Made by a program: the position numbers and the translations under genes. DNA of 38,284 nucleotides from Actinomyces sp. GTDB taxonomy: Bacteria; Actinomycetota; Actinomycetes; Actinomycetales; Actinomycetaceae. The notes beneath the pieces were generated by a model. That model was given only the letters and a program-made list of their open reading frames with translations, ran no database searches and was not told where the DNA came from. This document shows, one piece after another, positions 20,601 through 28,507 of this stretch; the stretch's first letter is position 1, and each line of letters begins with the position of its first letter. The stretch is from assembly GCF_030524025.1 (NCBI RefSeq), contig NZ_JAUNHI010000016.1, forward strand, positions 14,162-52,445. The letters are read 5' to 3'.

Positions 20601-21513
20601 CCGCATGGCCCTCACCTTCGACCCCGACATCGACTCCACCGCCGCCAAGGACGCGGCGGCGGCTGCGACCCGCTCCGGGACGAACGTTGATCGGCGGCAG
20701 GCATCCGCCAACCCCTATGACGTCGTCCTGGCGACCTCCATGCTCCAGGTCGGGGTCGACGTCTCCCGGCTCGGCCTCATGCTCGTTGTCGGCCAGCCCA
20801 AGAACACCGCCGAGTACATCCAGGCCACCTCCCGGGTTGGCCGTGACATGGCCAACCGCCCTGGGCTCGTCGTCACGCTCGGCAACTGGTCGCGACCCCG
20901 GGACCTCGCGCACTACGAGCAGTTCTGCCACTTCCACGAGACCTTCTACGCACGCGTCGAGCCGCTGTCGGTCACGCCCTTCTCCATCACGGCCGTCGAC
21001 CGCGGCCTCGACGGGACCCTCGTCGCCGCATCTCGCGTCATCCAGGCCAGCACCCCCAACGGCCTCAACCCCGAGCACAACGCCGGCAAGGTCCTCACGC
21101 AAGACGCCGCCCTCAAGGCACTGTCCAGCGCACTGATTGAGCGCATCACCGCGGCCGGCGGTGAGGACGCAGCCCGGTACGCGGAGCAGCGGCTCGAGGC
21201 TCGACGGAGCGAGTGGAAGCGCCGGAAGGATAAGGTCACCAGTCGGGGTGGCGGGCTCGTCTACGAGCGCGGCGCCGACGACGAACGTTTCTTCGCCCTC
21301 CTGCGCTCGGCCGAGTCCAGCGGTGGTCACGCGCCCCGGGGAGACGAGGCGCCGTTCGTCGTCGCCGGTTCCATGCGGGAGGTCCAGCCCGAGATCAATC
21401 TGCTCGTCTCACCCGACCCCACCCGCCTCATCGACCGCGCCATGGAGGCCGCCCCACCGTGGCAGCGCCAGGAGCCGGGAGACACCGACGAGACCGAGCA
21501 GGAGAAGCGATGA
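17614..21513 (+). CDS. drmA: DISARM helicase-domain protein DrmA
   Basis: A 1299-residue intact superfamily 2 helicase-like protein, a core DISARM subunit that acts with DrmB on incoming phage DNA. Walker A is FFPTGGGKTEAYLGLA (about residue 527), the motif II variant is IIQDELHLITG (about 796), motif III is ASSATVRKAA, and motif VI is IQATSRVGRDM (about 1070). A small zinc site is suggested by CPWCGLPL (about 653) and CPDPYGECPF (682). ATG 17614 is chosen because it carries GAGGAG upstream and overlaps the drmMI end; the open frame extends further up but lacks support. The stop overlaps the drmB start by 4 nt. Confidence 0.93.
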   Translation: MSKTTPPASPGAPGTTPHDGTAYLFEEEPGPTSVSARAGLLDVLRRELLGPAEGDTEVLAVQPSQRYLLGRIAPTRLQDLREETGAEMMADEEGVDPLDALASTGVPVTGTETETMDASAEEDLGGDTDDEPVRRGLMIPASMGLRFQVPTDFEALTIHVSWGTYEPVSSPTDTGGDSGVSQDPGSSSGPQYRRVPHDHSLRLEPATLKLGRTVDCILDGDVTLRIDSYLDEPAGRYLIELALCNDRTTPRRIPTEAWMFQTRIDVDAGGRAVFLPVHDPTHPPAPGAAARHDPGSEEARLDLQYRDRLEFAVGRTCSADWSLSPTLPGEDPPRRAVQVRTTWIPTVETPHTRAAEVPDALLDMRALATAATTPKGSGALRAALAPIVSAYRIWLDEQGVAAAALPEHLRDTAEEALAEAHQVLDQLAEGLAHLTADTPDGAEARRCFAFMNRVMADQRIHSQIAAARMAEPALSVEKAEEKVLAGGYPHHWRVFQLVFILMQLPGLADPAAERRAGPLATVELLFFPTGGGKTEAYLGLAAYAFAIRRRQGLLDTPDGPIDGRAGVTVLMRYTLRLLTSQQFQRATTLVCAAELARREDPETWGTEPFRIGLWVGTAVSPKRVREADEALQRLRDRPGGGAGHRFSALQLGHCPWCGLPLTPNDVTVGDVAGMAERVVVRCPDPYGECPFSAGDDNVPDGLPVLTTDEEIYRLVPAFVIATVDKLARLAREGHAATLFGHVARHCGHHGYVPGLDHRGRSDYTGCTLADNGRHHAKGNLPAATVRPATRLRPPDLIIQDELHLITGALGTTVGLFETAVDAMCAWKAPDGRPAAPLIVASSATVRKAADQVRLLYGRDVTIFPPQVLDASDTFFSRSVPIDRTHPGRLYVGLSTTGVRLTNAEIQVTQVLMAGAQLLLDRVGAPADPYMTLVGYFSATRELAGMARYIQDDIQTGLARPGRDSRLPRRRGTDFGALHLGELTSRVSSADITTTLDRMALTFDPDIDSTAAKDAAAAATRSGTNVDRRQASANPYDVVLATSMLQVGVDVSRLGLMLVVGQPKNTAEYIQATSRVGRDMANRPGLVVTLGNWSRPRDLAHYEQFCHFHETFYARVEPLSVTPFSITAVDRGLDGTLVAASRVIQASTPNGLNPEHNAGKVLTQDAALKALSSALIERITAAGGEDAARYAEQRLEARRSEWKRRKDKVTSRGGGLVYERGADDERFFALLRSAESSGGHAPRGDEAPFVVAGSMREVQPEINLLVSPDPTRLIDRAMEAAPPWQRQEPGDTDETEQEKR

Positions 21514-23648
21514 GTCAGGACATCACTGCGCCGACGGGAACCGGCGCCGCTGAACCCGAGGACGAGCTCGCCGTCGTCGACCCTCTGGGCGACGGTGAAC
21601 GCCTCACCGCCGAGCAGGCCAAGAAGAACTACGCGAAGGTCGGCTCCGCGCGGCCGACGACGCTGCTGTACACCTACGGGCCGGGCGCTGTCATCGACCT
21701 CCCGCACTTCACCATCATGCCCGCCGGCCTGGACGACTGGGAGCACATCTGGCGGCGCCGGTCATCCGACCCCATTCCTGTCCATGCCCCGCGCCTGTTG
21801 GAAACCGTTCAGCTCATGCTCGGCCACCAGGTTGCTGAGCTACGGCCCTTCCCCTGGCAGCCCACCCGGCCGGGGCGCCACCGGGAGGGGGACGACCTGG
21901 GTGTGCCGGCGCGGGTCTTCCCCCAGTGGCTTCGCTGCACCGGCTGCGACCTGCTCGCCCCGCTGAGGCGTTTCGTCAGGGGCTACTCCAACACCCACCC
22001 CTACCGCCCCGACCAGGCTGTTTTCGAGCACCTCGAGTGCCCCGGGCGCCATCAGCGGCGAGGCGGCTCGCGCTCCGCAAGTCCGGCGAGCAGGAGACGG
22101 GGGCGGCGTTGCTCCCCCTGCGTGCCCGCGCGCTACTTGCTGGCCTGCCCTCTGGGCCATCTCGACGAGTTCCCCTACGACTGGTGGGTCCACGACGGGG
22201 CGCATTGCACCAAGGCCGAGAACCCCGAGCTCGAGATGCGAGACACCTCCCAGCGCGGTGCCACCGCCATCATTGTCTGCCGGGCCTGCCAGAGCCGGCG
22301 ACCCATGGCTCAGGCCCAGGGCGAGGAGGGGCGCCGTCGGCTCCCTCGCTGCCGCGGCCGCCATCCCCACCTTGGCGTCTTCGACCCTCAGGGGTGCCAG
22401 GCCGAGCCGAGAGTCATGCTGATCGGCGCCTCCAACCTCTGGTTCGCCACCACCCAGTCCATCATCGACATGCCTCGACTGGATGATGCCGAGGTCAGGC
22501 GGGACGAGGTGGCGGCGCTGAGTAGAGCACTGGGCGAGGACCGCGCAGAGGTGGGGCAGGACGTGAGGATGGCCCGCCTGCTTCTCAAGCGTGGCGACGC
22601 CGAAGCCATACGGCTCTCCAAGCTCAGCAATACCAAGCTGGGCGAGTTGTTGCGCCAGCTCGCGGCTCCGGTCGAGAGTGAGGAGGACCGCCTGCGCCGT
22701 CGCGAGGACTGGAACCCGGTGGACCTCCTCGTGCCCGAGTGGAACTACCTCCAGAACGACCCGCCAGGTGACCACCATGAGGAATCCGCCAGCGGCCTCG
22801 TTGTCTCGCCTCGTCAGCTCGGTGCGGTGCCCGACGAGATCAAGCGGGTCCTCGCCGTCGACCGGCTGCGCAAGGTCAACGCTGTCCTCGGCTTCACCCG
22901 CATCGACGACTTCGACCGCATTGATGACTCAGGCGCCCGGCTCGTGCCCCTGGCACGAGGCGGCAGGCCCACGTGGGTGCCTGCGACCGTGGACCATGGC
23001 GAGGGGATCTACCTCCAGCTCGACGAGAATGAGGTGTCCACCTGGGAGAAGCGGGTGCTCGACAGCACGCTGTGGGAGGCGCACCGGGCTGCTCACAGGC
23101 GCAACGTCGAACGCCGGTACTCCGAGACGGCCAAGGTGATCGATCCCGATGAGCGTTTCGTCCCGCCACGCTACTGGCTCGTCCACACCCTCGCCCACGC
23201 ACTCATTCGTGAGATGGCCATGTCCTCGGGCTATGGTGCCGCCTCCATCTCTGAGCGCATCTATGCCTGGACCAAGACCCCGTCCCGTCCGCCAGCCGCG
23301 GGCATGCTGCTGACGACGACCGCGTCGGACTCAGACGGGACGCTCGGCGGGCTCGTGTCTTTGTCTCAACCTGACCGCCTCGCAGACGTGGTCGACGCCG
23401 CTCTTACAGGCATGATGCGCTGCTCCTCTGATCCGGTGTGTGCCCGGCGGGTGCCACAGGACCCCGAGGACTTTCTCCACGGCGCAGCCTGCCACTGTTG
23501 CACGATGGCCTCGGAGACCTCCTGTGAACGGGCGAACCGCTTCCTTGACCGCCGCTTCGTTGTCCCACTGCCTGGGGAGTGTACGGTCGACAGCAACACA
23601 TTCCCATCGGCCGGTCTCGCGTTCTTCAGCGGCGTGCGGACCTCCTGA
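21510..23648 (+). CDS. drmB: DISARM DUF1998-domain protein DrmB
   Basis: A 712-residue protein that partners DrmA as the conserved core of DISARM. Several cysteine pairs suggest zinc binding: LRCTGCDLL, PCVPARYLLACPLGHLDEFP and IVCRACQS. The DUF1998 domain is C-terminal, with HTLAHALIREMAMSSGYGAA, MLLTTTASDSDGTLGGL, CSSDPVCARR and a cysteine cluster HGAACHCCTMASETSCERAN. The ATGA overlap with drmA fixes the start at 21510. An Arg/Ser-rich stretch around residues 185-205 (near 22.06-22.12 kb) looks like a variable linker. No frame disruption is seen. Confidence 0.92.
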   Translation: MSQDITAPTGTGAAEPEDELAVVDPLGDGERLTAEQAKKNYAKVGSARPTTLLYTYGPGAVIDLPHFTIMPAGLDDWEHIWRRRSSDPIPVHAPRLLETVQLMLGHQVAELRPFPWQPTRPGRHREGDDLGVPARVFPQWLRCTGCDLLAPLRRFVRGYSNTHPYRPDQAVFEHLECPGRHQRRGGSRSASPASRRRGRRCSPCVPARYLLACPLGHLDEFPYDWWVHDGAHCTKAENPELEMRDTSQRGATAIIVCRACQSRRPMAQAQGEEGRRRLPRCRGRHPHLGVFDPQGCQAEPRVMLIGASNLWFATTQSIIDMPRLDDAEVRRDEVAALSRALGEDRAEVGQDVRMARLLLKRGDAEAIRLSKLSNTKLGELLRQLAAPVESEEDRLRRREDWNPVDLLVPEWNYLQNDPPGDHHEESASGLVVSPRQLGAVPDEIKRVLAVDRLRKVNAVLGFTRIDDFDRIDDSGARLVPLARGGRPTWVPATVDHGEGIYLQLDENEVSTWEKRVLDSTLWEAHRAAHRRNVERRYSETAKVIDPDERFVPPRYWLVHTLAHALIREMAMSSGYGAASISERIYAWTKTPSRPPAAGMLLTTTASDSDGTLGGLVSLSQPDRLADVVDAALTGMMRCSSDPVCARRVPQDPEDFLHGAACHCCTMASETSCERANRFLDRRFVVPLPGECTVDSNTFPSAGLAFFSGVRTS

Positions 23649-23664
23649 GCAACAGTGGTGGGAG

Positions 23665-24537
23665 ATGACGCGCAGTACGGAAGAGTCACTACGGGCGCTT
23701 GGTGCATTCCTTACCGGCACGGAGGCTGAAGGAATTGGCGCGCGGCTGGCAGCCGGTGCCACCCTGAGCCAGGCGCTGTCCGTGGTACCTGCCGCCCGTC
23801 GGGCCCAAGCCCGGCGGCTTATGGCGGATGCCGGGCTTGGGCCACCGACGAGGGAGAAAAGCGTTGCCTTACTCACCGCTGTTGCTGGCGCAGCGAGCCG
23901 AATGAGGAGCATCTCGCCCGTGTGGACCGCGCCCCCGGGGCTCCTCGGTGGGGGCGCCCTGACGGGCGACGTCTTCGCCATGGTCAAAGGAGCCGCCACC
24001 TCCGTTGTCTGCGCCACCTACAACCTCCAACCGACCTCGGTGCTATGGAAGGCGATGGTGTTCCTGGCGCAGGAGCGGCCAGGGGTGGCGGTGCGTCTGT
24101 ACGTCGACACGCAGGCTGCTGACGGGAGGTTCGCGGGTGCTGGCAGATCCCGGCGGACGCCAGGGCTCCGGCCTGGGGCCCGAGGAGGACGGCAGGCCGG
24201 GGGTCGGGGCGGGCGGCAGGCTGGTGGTATGGGCGCTGGGGTGGCGGCGTCGCGAGGCTCGGCACTCAGCACCGGAGACATGGCTCGTGGCCTTACTGGG
24301 GCGGTTGTCATGCGGACCCGCGCACCCCGGCAGGGTGAGCGACCGGTGACGAGTCACGCGAAGTTCCTCAGCGTCGACCACCGATACCTGCTGGTGGGCA
24401 GCGCCAACTTTTCCCGCAGCGCCGAGGAGCGCAACGTCGAGCTCGGTCTGCGCGTGGACGACCCTGCCCTGGCGGCCAGCGTCGAGAAGCAGATGCGGGA
24501 CCTCGAGGCCAACGTGTATGAGCGGGTGATGCCTTGA
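23665..24537 (+). CDS. drmC: DISARM phospholipase D-like protein DrmC
   Basis: A 290-residue PLD-superfamily protein. The C-terminal half has one HKD motif, HAKFLSVDHRYLLVGSANFS, followed by SAEERNVELGLRVDDPALA, as in DrmC of DISARM; DrmC appears accessory in characterised systems. The region between VRLYVDTQAADGR and LSTGDMARGLTGAVVMRTR is a Gly/Arg/Gln-rich low-complexity stretch containing two copies of GGRQAGG, probably an expanded linker. ATG 23665 lies 16 nt after the drmB stop; the GTGGGAG just before it is close for a ribosome site. It is the last gene of the DISARM run. Confidence 0.88.
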   Translation: MTRSTEESLRALGAFLTGTEAEGIGARLAAGATLSQALSVVPAARRAQARRLMADAGLGPPTREKSVALLTAVAGAASRMRSISPVWTAPPGLLGGGALTGDVFAMVKGAATSVVCATYNLQPTSVLWKAMVFLAQERPGVAVRLYVDTQAADGRFAGAGRSRRTPGLRPGARGGRQAGGRGGRQAGGMGAGVAASRGSALSTGDMARGLTGAVVMRTRAPRQGERPVTSHAKFLSVDHRYLLVGSANFSRSAEERNVELGLRVDDPALAASVEKQMRDLEANVYERVMP

Positions 24538-24692
24538 GGTCTCAGGTCCTTGGCGGTGCCTGGTTGGTGTCAGGTGTGGGAAGGTCAGGAGCCTAGTCAC
24601 CGTTGAGGCCCCCGAATTCGTGTCGTACCCCTGGTGCACCATGGGTGTCTGGCTGGCCAGAGCGGGTAGCCAGGGACGCGGAGAGGGGCATC

Positions 24693-25358
24693 ATGAATTC
24701 CATGGACGCCACGGCGGGCGACGGTCATGTACAGATGCAGGTTGAAGGGAACAGCTATGGCTCTGTGACGGTGGGAAATGGGGTCGCTGTCACTGGGGTC
24801 GTGAACGGAGGGGTAACAATCCGCTCTGGTCCGGATCGCGAGGGTCAAGTGCATAGATTTGATATTGCGAGAAAGGTGAGGATTCCTGTATTTGCAGAGG
24901 CTGTCGGAGCTATTTCTGGCGTCATTTCGATCATCGGATTCGTGTTGGGGGCGAGCTCTCTTGGTGAGAGCTTAAAAGCCGTCTTGTCGGTGCGAGGGTG
25001 GGTTGATCCAGCCCATTCTGTTCGCATCTTTATCGGCACGCTCTTTATAGTGCTCTCCGTCTATATTCTCGTGCTAGGCGTGAGGTGCTGTAGCTTTCTT
25101 CGAAAGAATATTTTACACCTCCCAAAGCGCTGGTACCTTCCGGCGTGTGCCGGAATTCGAAATGAGCGCGGACGGACGTTTCCCTATTTATTGAAACTAT
25201 CTCTCAAGTGTCCGAAGTGTGCTAACCGAAATCTTCGCTTCAAGCGAGTTCAGGACGGAAATTTATGGATTCCGATGGCCGTGTGCACGCGACATGGAAG
25301 CCACTCACTTCCCGTGGACATTTCTGACAATGACTTCGATAGGTCGTTGCCGCGATAG
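24693..25358 (+). CDS. Unrecognised two-helix membrane protein with RHIM/BASS-like N-terminus
   Basis: A 221-residue protein I do not recognise as a family. Residues 18-43 are a Gly/Val/Asn repeat (NSYGSVTVGNGVAV, then TGVVNGGVTI) reminiscent of bacterial amyloid-signalling or RHIM-like motifs. Two hydrophobic helices follow (about 66-90 and 110-134), then a basic stretch and a zinc-ribbon-like tail with CPKC (173-176) and CTRHGSH (198-204). GAGAGGGG before ATG 24693 supports the start; the open frame upstream has no such site. Its codons are much more AT-rich than drmC 155 bp before it, so it probably arrived separately. Position suggests a defence accessory or membrane effector; that is inference only. 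Confidence 0.6.
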   Translation: MNSMDATAGDGHVQMQVEGNSYGSVTVGNGVAVTGVVNGGVTIRSGPDREGQVHRFDIARKVRIPVFAEAVGAISGVISIIGFVLGASSLGESLKAVLSVRGWVDPAHSVRIFIGTLFIVLSVYILVLGVRCCSFLRKNILHLPKRWYLPACAGIRNERGRTFPYLLKLSLKCPKCANRNLRFKRVQDGNLWIPMAVCTRHGSHSLPVDISDNDFDRSLPR

Positions 25359-25400
25359 TTCGAGCGTGCCCACGCATCGGCTCGGGCGCCGTCACCGAGG

Positions 25401-26186
25401 CTACCCGTCCTTCCCCGGCTGCCCGTCGCCCATCAGGGAGGCGACCGCCCGCTTCAGCAGCGCCGTCGGCAGTTCGGTGTCGAGGCCGAACCACAAGGTC
25501 CCCTTGCCGCGCGCCCATGGGGCCAGTTCGGCGCGCAGGTTCTCGTCGGCCGGCAGGGGGTAGAGCGCCACGTGGTCGGTCCATCCCCACACGAACACCT
25601 TGGCTGCCCTGCTTCCTCCCGGCATCCGGTAGCCGATGATCCCGTAACTGACGACCTCCTCGGCGTGGGGCGCGACGTGTCGCACGAGATCACGGAGCGC
25701 GTCGAGGCCGGGTCGAGCCGCCAGGGGGACAGAGGCCAGGTAGTCGGCCACGCAGCGCAGGTGTGTCCGGGCCAGCGCTCCTTGCCGGTTCCGCGGTGGG
25801 GGCACGTGTTCCCAGAACGAGCGCGTGACAAGCTCGCGCAGGACCTGCTCGTCCGCATCGGTCAGGTGCGTCAGGTAGAGGCAGCTCTTGCCGGCCCGGT
25901 GCCGGCCGAGGCGGCCCATGAGCTGGGTGTCCGCAAGCAGCGCCGGCGACAGGTACACCGTGACAGCGGCCTTCCGCGGGCTGAAGGCTGCTGCGGGCAC
26001 GACCCCCTCAGTGCCGCCCGCGGTCCGGTAGGGCGCGGAGCCGAAACCGATGATGCTCGGCCCCCACATGACGGGCTCGTCGCCGGTGATATCCCGCATG
26101 AGCGCGATCAGCTCGCGGGCCTCGGCGGCACGACGCGCGGGGACGGTCGCCAGGAAGTCGTCGACCGGGACGTGCGTGGACTCCAT
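25401..26186 (-). CDS. Tandem DUF1801-domain protein
   Basis: A 261-residue cytoplasmic protein made of two DUF1801 (YdhG/Fra-like) domains. Repeat 1 (about 1-115) has VPVDDFLATVPARRAAEARE and ends KSCLYLTHLTDADEQVL, the typical C-terminus of one DUF1801 class. Repeat 2 (about 130-255) has VADYLASVPLAARPGLDALR and VVSYGIIGYRM, typical of the other class. Such domains usually occur singly in proteins of 115-150 residues and have no firm function, though related frataxin-like folds are known. GAGGAGG before ATG 26186 sets the start; the open frame above it is remnant lipoprotein sequence. It lies convergent to the island. Confidence 0.82.
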   Translation of the reverse strand: MESTHVPVDDFLATVPARRAAEARELIALMRDITGDEPVMWGPSIIGFGSAPYRTAGGTEGVVPAAAFSPRKAAVTVYLSPALLADTQLMGRLGRHRAGKSCLYLTHLTDADEQVLRELVTRSFWEHVPPPRNRQGALARTHLRCVADYLASVPLAARPGLDALRDLVRHVAPHAEEVVSYGIIGYRMPGGSRAAKVFVWGWTDHVALYPLPADENLRAELAPWARGKGTLWFGLDTELPTALLKRAVASLMGDGQPGKDG

Positions 26187-26324
26187 CAGGCCTCCTCGGG
26201 GCTGTGTCTCGTCGGGCGGGATCGGCGGGCGGGCTCGGCGGGCGGTTCGTGGCGTGACCCGCGTCTGCTCCGTAGGTACGGTATCCGCGCCTGGGCGGTC
26301 AGCGCTCCCATCGACACGGCGGGG

Positions 26325-26445
26325 TCGGGGTGCCTCATTCGACTCCCACCCCCTCGACGACGCTGCCGATCCACCGCCGTCGTCCGCGCAGCCCGTCACC
26401 CCCGCCGTCATGAGGAGCGCGCACGCGAGCGCGCCCGCCCACGTG
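26325..26445 (-). pseudogene. Remnant of a second lipoprotein/PKD-protein gene pair
   Basis: Right after the stop of the PKD-like gene, the minus strand encodes WAGALACALLMTAGVTGCAD followed by DGGGSAA, almost identical to the signal peptide and lipobox of the DUF6318-like lipoprotein 1.4 kb upstream. It then jumps to a short sequence ending in the same TGA/ATG junction, followed by MRHPDPA, matching MRHPNPA at the start of the PKD-like gene. So an old tandem copy of the two-gene unit was reduced to its ends. Clear to the eye at both DNA and protein level. Confidence 0.75.
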
Positions 26446-27255
26446 TTAGTGCTCCTTGGCCTCTTCGGCGTCGTCGGTCAAGTAGGTGACGGTGCGTACG
26501 AGGTCGAAGGGTGTGGTGCTGCTCGTCGTCGTGATCGTGCCGGAGACCTCCTGGGTTTCGCCGCCCTCGGATGTGAACGTCGCTTCCCAGGTTGTCGTCA
26601 CCGAAATGATCACGCCCTCCCGGGTGCCGGTGTAATCGTGGTACACGGTGTGGTTGGGGTAGGGGGCGCCGGGGTCAGTGGTCGTCGTGGCGGTGCCGTC
26701 GCCCCACCGCCACCGGTACGAGACCGGGGTGGCCTCCACGGTGACCGCCCTGCCGGCAATCGTTGTGGTCAGCGTTCGCGGCTCGGGGCTGGTATAGACG
26801 ATGACGATCTTGTCCACCCGCGCCTCGGGCCCCGGCGGCTGGCGCCAGGCCCCCGACCCGTCGACCAGCAGCCGGGCGACGTCCGTCCCGGTCATCGTCA
26901 CCGGCACATCGGCAGGCAGCGACTCCGGAGCGTCCACGCAGGTCGCGAACATCCTCGTCTGACCTTCGGCGCCGACCTGCCTGGTCATCAGCAGTTGGCC
27001 GTCGCGACACAGCCCACTGCCCGACCGATACGACACTGACTCAGCATCGCCCGAGCCGCCCGTACCAGGATCAGCGGATCTTTGTTCAGGGACAGGGATG
27101 GATCTTGTTTCTGTCAACGTGACGATGTCGTCAGAGCCAAATGCGGTGATATCCTCATTCGATGAGGCGCCAAAAGCTGGCGCCTGCCAAGGTGAACTAC
27201 TCAAGAGAATAACTATAAGGGACGCCGCTACTGCGGCGGGGTTGGGGTGTCTCAT
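26446..27255 (-). CDS. Secreted PKD-like domain protein
   Basis: A 269-residue exported protein. The signal peptide is MRHPNPAAVAASLIVILLSS with likely cleavage after PAFG. A Ser/Gly/Asp linker follows, then one beta-sandwich domain of PKD type (VSYRWRWGDGTATTTTDPG, then YHDYTGTREGV) near residues 165-250. ATG 27255 overlaps the lipoprotein stop by 4 nt (ATGA), so the two are translated together and probably work at the cell surface. Proteins of this type occur beside DUF6318 lipoproteins in Actinomyces; their role is unknown. Confidence 0.78.
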   Translation of the reverse strand: MRHPNPAAVAASLIVILLSSSPWQAPAFGASSNEDITAFGSDDIVTLTETRSIPVPEQRSADPGTGGSGDAESVSYRSGSGLCRDGQLLMTRQVGAEGQTRMFATCVDAPESLPADVPVTMTGTDVARLLVDGSGAWRQPPGPEARVDKIVIVYTSPEPRTLTTTIAGRAVTVEATPVSYRWRWGDGTATTTTDPGAPYPNHTVYHDYTGTREGVIISVTTTWEATFTSEGGETQEVSGTITTTSSTTPFDLVRTVTYLTDDAEEAKEH

Positions 27256-27959
27256 TCGACTTTCGCCCCCTCGACGACCCAGTGATCGCCCTGCCAACGA
27301 AGTTGGACATCGATGCTGACGTCGCGTGCATCAACATTCGATGTGGTGATGGGGATCCCGTCGTACGACTTGTGTGCAGGGGCGAAGAACCGTGTCTGGA
27401 CGACATATCGCTCTGGATCGGCGGGGTCGGTTCCATAGGACACTATCGTGATCTCAGGCGTCCACGGCTCGACCCATCCTTCGTCGTCGTGGATTTCTCT
27501 GACTCCCTCAGCAACTGAACTGCAGAAGTCGCACTCGTCTTCGCTCATCTCCTCCCAGGTCGTCAGATCCCCGGTAGCAAAAACATAAGGATACAGTTGC
27601 AGGAAGTAGCCGGCGGCCTGGGAGGCGCCGTAGGGGGACTGCTCGTTCATCCCGTCGACTGTGGCGGGCTCGGGGGTGGCCAGCGCGGCGTCGCGCAGGG
27701 CCTGCTCATCATCCGACAGGGGTGGCATCCACGAGGGCCTGCCGGTGCCCGATGGCTGGCTGGACGGGGTCGTCGCTCCGGAGGCGGAGGAGGTCGCCGT
27801 CGCCGAGACGCTGGCGGTTCGCGCCTTCGTGGTGGCGGCTGCCGATCCGCCGCCGTCGTCCGCGCAGCCCGTCACCCCCGCCGTCGTCACGAGTAGCGCG
27901 CACGCGAGCGCGCCCGCCCATCGCCGGGGACTCGCCTTGCACGTCATGGACCAGGACAT
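27252..27959 (-). CDS. DUF6318-like surface lipoprotein
   Basis: A 235-residue lipoprotein with a signal peptide containing RRWAGALACALLVTTAGVTGC; the lipobox is VTGC with the lipidated Cys at about residue 32. A Ser/Thr/Ala-rich spacer follows, typical of cell-wall-spanning linkers. The globular part has SQAAGYFLQLYPYVFATGDL and the paired cysteines ECDFCSS, which fits the DUF6318 family common in Actinomyces and resembles NTF2-like folds. ATG 27959 is used; ATG 27947 is also possible. It is the first gene of a two-gene unit with the PKD-like protein. Confidence 0.8.
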   Translation of the reverse strand: MSWSMTCKASPRRWAGALACALLVTTAGVTGCADDGGGSAAATTKARTASVSATATSSASGATTPSSQPSGTGRPSWMPPLSDDEQALRDAALATPEPATVDGMNEQSPYGASQAAGYFLQLYPYVFATGDLTTWEEMSEDECDFCSSVAEGVREIHDDEGWVEPWTPEITIVSYGTDPADPERYVVQTRFFAPAHKSYDGIPITTSNVDARDVSIDVQLRWQGDHWVVEGAKVE

Positions 27960-28507
27960 CGGACCACCGCCATCGGAGATCAGGGCGAAGCAGGGACGCG
28001 CCTGAAGTGCGATACCGCTCCTCAGACACCCCAACATTACCCCACATGTGTCCCTGGGCGCCAGACCCCATGTCCTCTGTGGAGCACGACTCCCGGTCCG
28101 GGGCGGCCGAGCCCGGCGCCGGCCATCTGGGCCGCCGGGCTCGACGAGGGACCTGCGGGAAGTGACACCACACTAAAAGACGCACCCAGCCGCGCGAGTA
28201 CGTCAAGGCCACCCAGCCCCACGCTGCCCCGAGCCCCGAGCCGATCTGCCACGAAGCACCCGCCCCAGGGCGCTTCTGCTCCCGGCCGTGCCAGATCTAT
28301 CGATCTCGAGGGGTCACATGTCCCGATCTCACGGCGTCATATGAGCATTTCTCGTCGGGCCGCCGCGCCGCCGGGCCGCCGGGACCCGGCGACGCCGGGC
28401 CCGGACGCCGACCCGGACACGCCGGGCCGCCAACCGAATGCGTGCCGCGCCGTCGTCGAGGGCCCGAGCAAGCCACGACATCCCGCTGAAAACCTGTCCC
28501 TATGACC
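27960..28507. other. Intergenic region between divergent lipoprotein and nrdD units
   Basis: About 550 bp without a convincing gene. It holds one tandem copy set of a 23-bp repeat family (28289-28334) and a very GC-rich block (about 28357-28430) able to fold through CCGGGACCCGG and repeated GCCGCC elements. Short frames here have no family features. Confidence 0.5.
28289..28334. repeat. Tandem pair of a dispersed 23-bp repeat (divergent copy)
   Basis: Two adjacent 23-bp units (28289-28311, 28312-28334) share the core CGATCTCGAGG and ACATGTCCCGATCTC with the cleaner pair at 36222-36267. A partial third unit (GTCATATG) follows. Both sets lie in front of plus-strand metabolic genes (nrdD, psuG). 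Function unknown. Confidence 0.6.
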
